Shown in pieces: positions 33,551-43,400 of a stretch of DNA of 64,000 nt. Numbering within the stretch: the first letter of the stretch is position 1; each line of letters opens with the position of its first letter. The notes beneath the pieces were generated by a model that ran no database searches, was not told the DNA's origin, and saw only the letters and a list, made by a program, of their open reading frames with translations. The translations under genes were made by a program, and so were the position numbers. The DNA is taken from the NCBI RefSeq assembly GCF_009389715.1, contig NC_052405.1:13956194-14020193 (forward strand), in the 5' to 3' direction. The stretch comes from Phoenix dactylifera. Lineage: Eukaryota; Streptophyta; Magnoliopsida; Arecales; Arecaceae.

Positions 33551-36134
33551 GGTTCCAAATTGTGAAATAACTTCTTTTGTAAATTGATTTCATTTCCTCC
33601 ATTTCAAAGATTTGTAGAGCCTTTTTAGTGGTATATTGAGTTGTATTGCACTTCCTTGACCCTCACTCCTAACCCTGATGTTAGTTTATGATTGGGTCAT
33701 GATCGAGTGAGTGGTAATCTTGATTATACTCCTTTTTAGTAGAGTATTGGGAGGGTGCATTATGGCATTTATGCATGGCTTGGCAGTATCTGCAGGACAC
33801 CTATAGTCGATGGGGTTGAACATCGGCCTTTGTGCACATAGTAGCCTTCTGGGTGGGCGGAGCCCAGTCCCTTCCTAGGGGGGACACGGCCCTAGGCGTA
33901 GGATTGGCCGGTCCTACGACTTATATTCTGCTTGCCGCCGGGCATAGTAAGACCCCGCGAGGTGCAGTATGGCTTTCCGCGGATGTAGAATTCCCGCGAG
34001 GTGCCGTTTAGTATGTAGATGTGAGATGGATTTCTGTTCTGGATACTGGCCGGCATTTACATGATTAGTGTGGTGTCTTATCCTACATATGCATGTGACA
34101 GTAAGGAGTTGTTGCTGGTTCGCCTGGGGCGTAAAACCCACCTCCCGACAGCTGTCTAGTGATGATTTCAGCATATTGACACCTGATTTGTATGTTCCAG
34201 CATTATGATCTGTTGAGCATATTCATGAGTAGCATATATGTTTGCTTGATTATTCCATATATGCTTCAGATGAGTTGATATTGATTGTGGTAATATTGAT
34301 GATTTATTCCATATTCTCTATGTTGAGTTCATGTTCATGTTGTTATTGATCTTGAGATTTCATCTCGAGCCATGATTATATTCTGTCTCATGTGCATAGT
34401 ACTCTCTACTCCACTCACTGAGTATTCATATACTCACTCCCCAGTTTGGTGTTTTTGATTGCAGGGCAGGTATTGTATAGAGAGGAGCAGGGTTAGAGAT
34501 TGTCTGCTTACTGTGCCGCTCCATAGTATAGTATAGTATAATGTAGATAGAGGTTTATACCCTTTTGGTGTATTATAAACCTTCTGTTGTATATAGTGTA
34601 TAGTTACAGTCGTAGATCCTGTTGTGGATATGGGTTTGACCATAGATGGAATGGGAACCAGATTTTTATACATATGAGTTATATGCCTGAGATAATGTAT
34701 TGATATATATTGTCCAGGTTCATTATGTGACGGATTATGTGATTGCTGCTCTGACAGGTAGTGTGTTGTATGTATTGAGATAATCCTGATAGGTCACTAT
34801 AGAAAAAGTGATCATTTTGTGCATGCATCATGCCAAATTTTTCAAGATTCATTGATGATTGATAGGTAGTAGGGTTCTACGCGGTGGCTGGTGGCCTTAT
34901 GTCTACCCGCACCCTAGGACCGTCGCGGCGGCCCGCCGGGAACGGGGCGGGGGTCGTGACACCCCTGAGGTGCCCGTACCTCGGGGGGAGACTGTGGAGA
35001 TCGACCTCGAGGTCGAGGTTGTGTCGCCGATTAGATCGGCCTTCAGAGGGGCTCGTCCTCGCATAACCTTCCGTTATCGCCACATCTTCACGTCGGTTGC
35101 CCCCCAAGGCCCGTGGCTCAGCTCGATCAAGTCTAAGCTTGTTTGTTCCCAAAGAGGGCCCTTCAACTCTAGCCTACGCCTTCATGATCTATTTTCCGAG
35201 ATGGTTTGTCCACGAGTCAGATTTAACTTTGACGACCCCCGGGGTGGTGAAGGAGATAGTCCTAGCCATGCAACTCCCAGTCGGTATGGAGATATGCACT
35301 CTATGGGCGTCATTGAGCTATTCAACGGGGCCTTCGTCTAGGTCATCCAGGTAAGCTTCTAACTTACAAATCTTCACCTAAGTTGTTCGCTTCAATAACT
35401 GAGCCTTCTTCTTCTTTTCAACATGCCTACGAGGTCGACTACATGTATGAGTTGATCACGATGCTCACAAAGAGCGGTGCAGAGCGCAGGGCGAGGTAGG
35501 AGGACACCAAGGAGTAGGCCCAGCAGTTCGGGAAGAGGGCGGAGGCTACTGAGGAGCGGCCCGACAGGCTTAGGAGAGGGTGAAATCCACTGAAGACAAG
35601 ATAGAGTTAGCAGAGCCCACGCCTTGACTGTGCAAATCCAGGAACCTATCAAGTAGAGCCAACTGTCCGCAGCCAGGGAGGCCTTCAAAGGTACTAAGCG
35701 GAAAGCTGTGGAGCTTTTTGCGAAGTTAGCCTGGGCTGAGCAAAAGGCCACCAAGGTCGAAGAGCGGGTCGTCGAGGCTAGGGAGCAGGTCATCAGTGCC
35801 GAGGCCAAGATCGCGAAGGCGGTCAAGGAGTATCTCACCTTGGAGAAGTTCCAAGAGGAGACCTTGGAGAATGCGACCAATGCCTTTGGAAATGGCTTCA
35901 AGGAATGCCGAGATCAGGCTCGGTGGATCTTCCTGAGGATGGACTTCTTCGGCCTCAATGATAATGACGATGACGTCGGTGAAGGCGGGGAAGGGGGGTT
36001 GCGAAGGAGGCGAAGTCAGCGGCGGTGGCAGAGGAGACGACCTCAATGGTGGTGGCGGAGGCGACGACCTCGACGACTGTGAAGGTGACAAGGTCGGCGG
36101 TGGCAGCGAAGGCACCGAGGGGTCGAAGCTGAAG

Positions 36135-36479
36135 AATGAAGTCCTTCGCCTCGTTATCTTTTGCTTTTTTCCTCAGATTTTGCTAAGGTTATTGTAAAAA
36201 TTCAAAAGTAATGAAAGTGTAAAGATTTCTCAAAGTACATGTTTAGTTTTTGTTCTCACTATTTACTTGTGCTTGAGTTCAGGTCATCGCCCCAAGCTTT
36301 GACCTTCTCTTGTAGCTATTTTTGCTTGGCCTCTATCGAGGTCAATGTATATACTAAAAGACAATGAAGTTAAAGAGAATTTTTAAAGTATGTGACTTTG
36401 GCTTTCACTAGTGTTGTTCATTTCTTGGTTTGAGTTTGGGTCATCGCACCAAACTTTTCTTCTTTTTATGTTCAATTCT
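36135..36479. other. Trailer of the outer element's extra ORF
   Basis: Non-coding stretch after the coiled-coil pseudogene end, with AT-rich text and GGTCATCGC.CCAA words repeated near 36282 and 36439. It leads into the 87-bp tandem repeat. No gene seen. Confidence 0.45.
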
Positions 36480-36865
36480 TCCCAGGGGATCAGCAAGGAT
36501 CTTTAGCCTATCTTGGGCTCAGTTCGACTCCAGATGGATTCCGAGTGAGCTCAGCTTAAGAAGGTCGTAGGTCGACTTGGGGTGTCTCTTTTGTTGATCT
36601 TCTTTGGAGTCTGGCTCCGAAGAGATTTCGAGTGAGCTTAGCTTGAAGAGGTCCTAGGTCGGCCTGGGGTATCTCTTTTATTGATCTTCTCTGGAGTCTA
36701 GCTTCGGAGGGATTCCGAGTAATCTTGACTTGAGAAGGTCCCAGGTTGGCCCGGGGTATCTTCTTTGTTGATCTTCTTCGGAGTTCGGCTCTAAAGGAAT
36801 TCTGAGTGAGCTCATCTTAAGGATGTTCCAAGTAGGCCCGGGGTATCTCATCTAGTCGGTTTCAT
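36480..36865. repeat. 87-bp diverged tandem repeat, about 4 copies
   Basis: Units begin with GATT(C/T)CGAGTGAGCT at 36537, 36624, 36711 and 36797 (spacing 87, 87, 86). Each contains an AGGTC(C/G)(T/C)AGGT block, a GGGGTATCTC-like block and TTGATCTTCTTTGGAGT. Diverged by perhaps 15-20 percent. It lies beyond the extra ORF of the outer Tat element, the sort of position where Tat elements carry tandem repeats. Confidence 0.85.
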
Positions 36866-36939
36866 TACTGGACTATCATTGGCCTTAGAGGTCTTAGGTC
36901 ATAGCCCATGCATTTTCGAGATGCCTCGAGTTGAGTATG

Positions 36940-37350
36940 CTTGTCACAATTGTCCGATCTGAAAGACAAACACAATAAAGAATTTTTATTGAAATTGGTA
37001 GAGACTCTGCCAATCGAAGGGCTTGATACAAAGGACGAGCTGAAGGAGCAGCGAGGAGAGGTGATCGAGAAGTTGGTACAGGTCTCTTTATAAGAAGATG
37101 AGCTTGACCGAACCATTCAGATCAGCTCCAACTTAAGTGAAAAGAACCGAGCCGAAGTAATCAACTTTCTCCGCATCAATGTGGGTGTCTTCACCTGGTC
37201 AGCTGTTGATATGTTAGGCATAAGCTTCGAGTTGATGGTTCACAGGCTCAACATAGACCTGACCCACCAACCTGTGTAGTAGAAGAAGAGAAACTTCGCC
37301 ATGGAAAGATAACAAGTCATCGACCAAGAAGTTGACAAACTCTTGGAGGC
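36940..37350 (+). pseudogene. Tat-lineage pol fragment (entry to reverse transcriptase)
   Basis: On + the decayed frame reads TIQISSNLSEKNRAEVINFL, then FTWSAVDMLGIS, HRLNIDL, KKRNFA and EEVDKLL-like words. This is the conserved lead-in to reverse transcriptase of Tat elements. At least four stops (near 37090, 37277-37282 and 37310) break it, and the reverse transcriptase core does not follow. Its plus orientation is opposite to that inferred for the outer element, so it is a rearranged piece or part of another copy. Confidence 0.75.
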
Positions 37351-37913
37351 CGTTGCTACTGCCTCCACCACTATTATTAGTACTGCTTTCACTTTTAAAA
37401 TCACCTTTGCCACTACGACACTCATCCTGCCACCAAGTCCACTAGTGTCGCATCTACTAACACCACGCTGCCATTGCCTCCACAACTGGGGCTCCATGCC
37501 AACAATAGCACCACTGACATTACTAACACCCACTACCACCCTTACTACTTTTGCTACTACTAACACTGCCGCCTTCACAAACGTCATCTTTGCCTCTCAC
37601 CAACAATCAATACCGCCATCACCATGTCATCTTTGTTGCTATTACTATTGCTACTGCCACCACAATTATATTTCTATGTTTTAAAATAATTAACTATATC
37701 AAACATTTTTATATTTTTCAAAGAAAAATAGTAGATCTTTGTTTTTGGTTTTGAAAATAGAAAAAGAATATTCAAAACATACCCTCCCTCTTTTTTTTGT
37801 GTGAAAATAGGGATGGGCTCTATCCCCACATGCCACCCCTGCGCCTTCCACCACCAAGTCCATACCCAGGTCTCCAAGTAGATCCAAACCTAATTCCAGT
37901 GGATCTCTAGGTG
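37351..37913. other. Low-complexity spacer
   Basis: 37350-37670 is rich in ACC/ACT/GCC triplets and reads as a Thr/Ala/Pro-rich chance frame; the rest is AT-rich, then C-rich (CCA/CCC) up to the hAT-like element. No gene supported. Confidence 0.5.
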
Positions 37914-39217
37914 GATCGAGCCAGGGCCGGCCCAAGCTTTAGGCGACCGAGGCGGTCGCCTAAGGCAATCGAGGCGGTCGCCTAAGGCCTCGGCCAAAAG
38001 GAAGGCCTTCGGGCTTCGGAAAACTGTCTAAGGCCGAAGCCGAGCTGCCGAAGTCAGAACTCAGAACTTTCGTCCACTCTCTGTAGCCGAGATTGGGAAG
38101 GCCTACGAGGGATGAAGGAAAAGGGAATGGTGAAACCGAGCGGGAATGGATTTTTTATAGGTTTTTTAAGGGATGGAAGAAAAGAAATGGTGAAACAGAG
38201 CGGGTGAGGAACCTTTTTAGAGACTTTTTTAATGCTCGAGGAAAAGAGAATGGTGAAATAGAGTAGGGAGAGATTTTTTTAATGATGAAGGAAACGGGAA
38301 CTATGAAATAGTGTGGGACAGATCTTTTTTAGGGATGGAGGCAAGGGAATAGTGAAACAAAGCAGGGAGGGTTTTTTTTTTGGGATTTTTTCAGGGAAGG
38401 AGATAGCAGAAAAGTGAAACAGTGCGATTAGCGCATGCAGGGGTGGGTGGGGAATGTCAAGAAGGTGTACTTGGGATTTTAGATTGATCAATTAGGAAAA
38501 TCTTAGCCTTGTGGATCGGCAATCAAAAATCCAATCAACGAAGGCTTTCCATCGTCGCGGAGTCCACAGAGGGATTGGCAATTAACAATTAAATAGCTGT
38601 TTTTATTTTCTTGGGCCTATCAGGCCTTTCATGAGAGAGAGAGAGAGAGTGTGACATCCTTGATTTTTATTATTTATCACTAACGTTTTACCATGCTGAC
38701 ATGCTTCTTTTTCATGCTTATTCTTAAAAAATTGACAGTAGCTTTTCATTTCTAGGGTCCTCATTAAAATTGACAGTAGCTCCGGCACCACTTCTCGTCA
38801 TTGAGTTTGGCACCGCTTGTTGGGACTTGAGTTTGTCGTCGAGTCCGACACCGCTTCTGTTGACATTTCGGATTTTATCATTTTCAACCCTCTAATATTT
38901 TGATTTGTTTGTAGTGATTATCTTAATTATTTTATTTGATAATATTATAGATTCAAATATCTAATAAAAAAATTGGATATGGATATGAAAAAAATCGAAA
39001 AAAAAGAAAAATAGAAACATTCATTCAATCTCAAATATGAGATTTGGATAGATTTGTTGTCATAAATAAACTCATTGTATCTAAAAAAATGAGACGATAT
39101 AAATAAAATTTTAAAATATTTTATACTTATTAAAAATTTTATTATTTAAAAAATAAATTTTTTTTTAGTAAATTTATCTAAGGCCTCGAAATGTTTTGGG
39201 CCGCCCCTCGAACGAGG
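37914..39217. mobile_element. Non-autonomous hAT-like element, about 1.29 kb
   Basis: Left end CAGGGCCGGCCCAAGC (37922) and right end GTTTTGGGCCGCCCCTC (ending 39209) are imperfect inverted repeats. Flanks GATCGAGC (37914-37921) and GAACGAGG (39210-39217) agree at six of eight positions, fitting an aged 8-bp target duplication. Inside are GGCGGTCGCCTAAGGC direct repeats at the left end and a diverged tandem of about 60 bp (38108-38430, unit GG.ATGGTGAAA.AGAGCGGG). A (GA)n tract (38634-38651) and AT-rich sequence follow. No transposase is encoded. Confidence 0.65.
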
Positions 39218-40013
39218 CTAGTGCTCACAAAACCCTGGGTCTCCAGGTAGACCAAGCATAATGCTCACGGGAATCCAGGTAGACCCCATTGGTTTGGCGG
39301 CAAGGGGAGGTACCTTTCGACCTATTTGTTGATCCCAGCCTCCGTAGCTTTTTACTGTTTGTGGTCAAAAAAGACAAGTTATTAATTCATAATCGCACTT
39401 TAACCCAAAAATAAGAAATAATTCTGGCAATCGCAGCTAATATCAAGCATGGGAAGGAGCGAAAAATCAAAATCTCTTTCTTCACACTTCTGGCGCGCAT
39501 GCAAGAACCCAATTGCGAGAACAGTCCCCTGCCTCCCTCACCATTTATGGCATGCCACCGACTGCCTCCCGGCAGACTTCTGCCCAGGGCTCGAAAATGG
39601 AAACTTGATGGGAAAGTAAATATCAAGGAAGGCGAAATTTGGGGTCCTTCGCTCCCATCTGTTCGATCCCTTTTCGGCCAAGGAATGGAGCCAAGAAGTA
39701 GGAAAAGTTGGGGCATTTCCGAGGTTTAATGGGTGGGGGAGAAGCTATCCCTAGCGGCAATCTTATCTCGGGAAGGCGAGAAGCCCCAATTGAGATCGAG
39801 AGCCGGTGATCGGTTGGTCTTAGGCTTTTGGGGGGTTTTCTCGGGAAAGAAGGCGAAGAACATAGAAAAGAGAATAGAAAAGCAGGGTTCTTGTCGGGTT
39901 TAGGAGAGAGAAGTTGGGATTTGGGTGCTTTTTTTGGGGGGCAGAAAAGCTAGAAGAGCAGAGAAAAGGAGCGGAAAAAGCAGGATTTTTTTTTTTTTTG
40001 AGTTTTTAGGGGG

Positions 40014-40064
<51 letters not shown>

Positions 40065-40406
40065 AGGGCGAATCAAGAGAAAACTTGGGTTTTGGGTCTT
40101 CCTTGGGTTTAGGAGAAAAGGAGTAGAAACAGTGAAACTTTCGTGAGGTTTAGGAGAGGGAGACGAGGAGCCAAAGAAAAGTTGGGATTTTGGGCGCTTT
40201 ATAGGGACGTGAGCCATCTCTTTTGATCAGTTGTTCAGGCAAAGAAGAGAGAAAAGGCGTAGAAAAGAAGGGATTTTGTTTGATTTAGGGGAGGGTGAAG
40301 GAGAAGTAGGTGAAAAAATCGAACTTTTTGGGGCTTCTTTTGTGGTGAAGAGAGAAAACCCAGAAGAGAGGGGGAGTGGAGTGGAGAGGCGGAGGAAGGA
40401 AAGAAG
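39218..40406 (+). promoter_or_regulatory. Upstream region and probable 5' UTR of the B3 gene
   Basis: No protein gene is supported here. A GA-rich strand begins around 39900, with a (GA)n microsatellite at 40016-40060 and several AGAGAA/AAGAAG runs up to the ATG at 40407, typical of a plant 5' leader with GAGA/CT tracts. The transcription start is not placed. The short ORFs are purine-run artefacts. Confidence 0.45.
40016..40060. repeat. (GA)n microsatellite
   Basis: About 20 uninterrupted AG dinucleotides after a G8 run, ending in GGGAGGGAGGG. Located about 350 bases before the B3 start codon. Confidence 0.97.
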
Positions 40407-43400
40407 ATGGGTAGTATTAAGCATCAGCAAGCTTGCATGGAATGCACCAAGAAGTGCTTGAAGACCCATGGAAGGAAGCTCACACCTGATTCTAATTCTA
40501 CCCCACTATCCTTCTTTAAGATCATGGTTGGTGATTTCAGAGAAGTCTTGGTATGATGCTTCCTCACTTTCTCTCTTTTTCCAAACTTCTATTTTTTCCC
40601 CCCTCTAACATGTTATGAATCGGCACTTCTATTTCTTTTCTCAAGAGCTATTTGATTTTTCTTAAAATAAATTGTATCCTATGTTGATTTTGTTCCTTAT
40701 TTCTCATTGTTTTCGTATGCACTAGTTTTGCCTCATCTCTGATACTAGTTCTTGAACCGGCCTATGCAGTTCATACCACCTAAATTTGATCTTTTAGATG
40801 AATCGTTCAATCATAACATATATCTCGAAGATTCAGATGGAAATTCTTCAAGGGTTAAATTATCAATGAAAGATGGCTGTTTAGTATTTCAAGATGGGTG
40901 GCGTGAATTTGTGTTGGACCACTCTATAGAAGTTGGAGAGTTTGTCATATTTAAATATGTTGGTGAATTCTTGTTTTCTGTTCAAATCTTTGGTGTGAGC
41001 GCTTGTGAAAGAGTATGCTTTCATGATAAAAACAAGAGCAGTTCCCGTAAGAAGAACATAAACAAGGCTGATTTATCGCTTGAAGAGTTGCAGTTGCCAA
41101 AAAGATATAAATGTTCTGGAGATCTGAAAGATAAATGCCACCTTGTCAATGAAAACTCACTGAACAAAGAACAAGAATCAAAAGATGATCTTTCTGACTT
41201 GCCTGATATTGAATTTATAGGAAGTAACTGTGCTGAGAAAGATGAAAATGAATCAGAGAAATCTCCTCATTGTCTCGGTAATTCTGAAGGGACACAAAGT
41301 GAGATGGCCTTGGGACTTAACAAACAATCACGTGACAAGATTGATGAGGTTGCTATGAGGGTACAGGAGGAAGGCAGCAGTGTTCCTATGGGTCGTCCAG
41401 AAACACATGGGATGGATCATAAAGATTCAGTGCACGAGCAGGAAACAAGCACAATCCCTTCTATAAATGATCTGGATCCTAAAGCTATGGAAACTGATAC
41501 CAATCCTGATGATGCAGACATAGCAATGCTTAATGAAGAAAAAATATTCCATTGTGATGATAATTGCAGAAGATCCCAAACTGCACCAACAATTGAATGC
41601 ACAAAATCTACGACCGAGAATCAAATGAATTCCAGTTGGGACATCATCATTTATACACCCAAAAATGACTGCTCAAAAGAACCAGGCATAGCTGAGAAAC
41701 ATCCAATGAGAAATCAGGGAGTGCACAAAATTGACACAGTTCATTTAGCTGATGACCTTAAAATGCTTGAAAATGAGAACAGGAATCTGATTGCTAAAGA
41801 CAAATCTGCCTGCAAATTTCTTCTGACAGAGGAAGGAGTATGCCACATTTTTGATGAAAGTTTAACTGTTGAACATGAAGCAAGCCGAATAACTCCTATC
41901 ATTCTGTATGTCAGTGAAAACAATTGTGTAAACAATAATGGGGGGTGCTGCGATGAAATTATACGCATGCCCAGAGAAGAGGCTTCCTCCAAGTCCAAAA
42001 ATATTCCGGAAGTTTCTTGCCCTGAATCCACACCTGATCCCATTAAAGTTGAAAAGTGTGAGGAGATCAGGGAAAGTTTGCACAGTGAAGAGGGCTTGTG
42101 TTCCTTGGGTCGGTAACTTCTGCAATGATCCTAAATTTCATGCACTTCTATTTCTACTCTTTTTTTTGTTTGATTTAGAGTATTGACAAGAAATAAATAT
42201 ATAGCAGGAAATACCCCAATACCTTTGTCCAGAAACGAGGACGCTCCTTTTGCTGGCAGTGTCGGAAGTGCCCCACAGAATTTGCCTCACATGGATATCA
42301 CAGAAGGAAAGACACGCCAGTCTGGTGATTATGCCCTGGAATTTTTACTTGAACTACTAATTCCCCTATCTGCATGTCTTATTTTATATGGCAATATATG
42401 CAATATTTAATTAACTCAAGAGACTCTATTTTGCATGGTAGGAATGTTGCCTGATGACTTTATGGAAGAGGATGAGGAAAATATTACACCCTATTTGAAA
42501 GAAAAAACTCTCAAAGCTGTGAAAGCTGAGAGGATGGATTCAGATGGTGTAGACGAGCAGTCCTCACCAAAATTAATCAGCTTGAGCTTTACATTGTCTT
42601 CCAATGCTCGGTCCTGGACTGTGAGTAAACTTCCAATAAACTGCAAAATTAGCATTCAGGTCTTTTTAAAATATGTTTTAATTTTCCTGTTACTTGCTAA
42701 CTATGGTAGATTGACCATAGGTAAATGCAAGTTTGTACTGTGACTTAGATGTAAGTCCTCTGCCGGTTTAATTCCAGGATGTGTCATTGCAGAACCAGGT
42801 GAAGTGGACCTAGGGGTCCTAAACAAGATAGGTAGAAAACAAATTCAGGGATCAGGAATGATTTTTCATGTTTTTATGTTAGTCAAATGTTTATCTGAAC
42901 TCTCAAATAATCAAAATTATTCTTGACACATTTAATAATTCAAAATTTTATGAATTTTTCACAAATCATTCATGAAACGTGTGTTAATCTGTTATTCTAA
43001 TTCTTTTTGCTTATTCTTACTATTGTCTGTGATTGACGTCTGATCGATTCTTATTATTGAACAAATCACTTTATAAATTTAATAATAATTTTAGATTTTT
43101 GTTATGTTATGGTTCTTTCTAATGTCTTCTTGTCTGTCTCTTCCCAAATTTTTTGCAACTTCTTACTTTCTCCATATTTTGATTATTCTACCTAGCTGAG
43201 TCAATTCCTCAGGACCAAACTTGTAATAATTTCATGGTTCGATAGAGATCATCCTAGACCTAGAATTGCTGCATTGTAACAGACATTGTGAGATTGCTAC
43301 TGTGTTAGTTCATGCGAGCCTACCATTAAAACACAATGAGCCTGTGAAATTCATGGCTCCTCCAACACTTGCATTCATGTGTGCGCTGTAAGTTGTTTGC

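Larger units (their letters stand above)
25797..34966. mobile_element. Solo LTR of a gypsy-type element, itself split by an inner retrotransposon
   Basis: Left border TGTAATAACCCC (25802), right border GGGGTCGTGACA (ending 34961), flanked by a perfect 5-bp target duplication CCCCT (25797-25801 and 34962-34966). Without the inner element (27322-33550 plus one GGTTC) the LTR is about 2.9 kb, long as in Tekay/Del-type chromoviruses. The lineage is inferred from length and end motifs only. No gag, pol, primer-binding site or second LTR is seen, so it is a solo LTR left by LTR-LTR recombination. It contains a (GAA)n-rich tract near 26060-26115. Confidence 0.8.
24804..36135 (+). pseudogene. Transposase_28-like extra ORF of a Tat retrotransposon, interrupted by a 9.16-kb insertion
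   Basis: Left part 24804-25801, right part 34967-36135. The left part starts with MSGAK and a Ser-rich segment. It then has VLTQEKIDLIRAQHFIP..F (about 24930-24990) and, in another frame, RLRLPLHPFFVQL (about 25075-25115), the hallmarks of the Transposase_28 (gypsy-type transposon) family. The right part encodes an Ala/Glu/Lys-rich coiled coil (about 35705-35870) and an acidic/Gly-rich tail. Removing the insertion and one CCCCT restores frame continuity at the break (SEVSP then EVPVP). In-frame stops and frameshifts on both sides show it was already decaying, or decayed afterwards. Family members are known as accessory ORFs of Tat-lineage elements, often antisense to gag-pol; their function is unknown. 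Confidence 0.7.

Noticed and set aside
34859..35341. 160-codon plus ORF
   Set aside because: It crosses the solo-LTR border at 34961 into the disrupted Transposase_28-like pseudogene, so it is a chance chimera of two elements.
37343..37684. 113-codon Thr-rich plus ORF
   Set aside because: Low-complexity ACC/ACT triplet sequence after the pol fragment, with no domain or splice context.
39925..40217. ORFs on both strands around the (GA)n tract
   Set aside because: They consist of Arg-Glu or Ser-Leu runs from the purine-rich leader of the B3 gene.
42208..42324. Alternative third B3 exon beginning at 42208
   Set aside because: It needs a poor donor (GTCGGT). Starting at 42179 after TTTGATTTAG fits the GTAACT donor at 42113 and keeps the frame.
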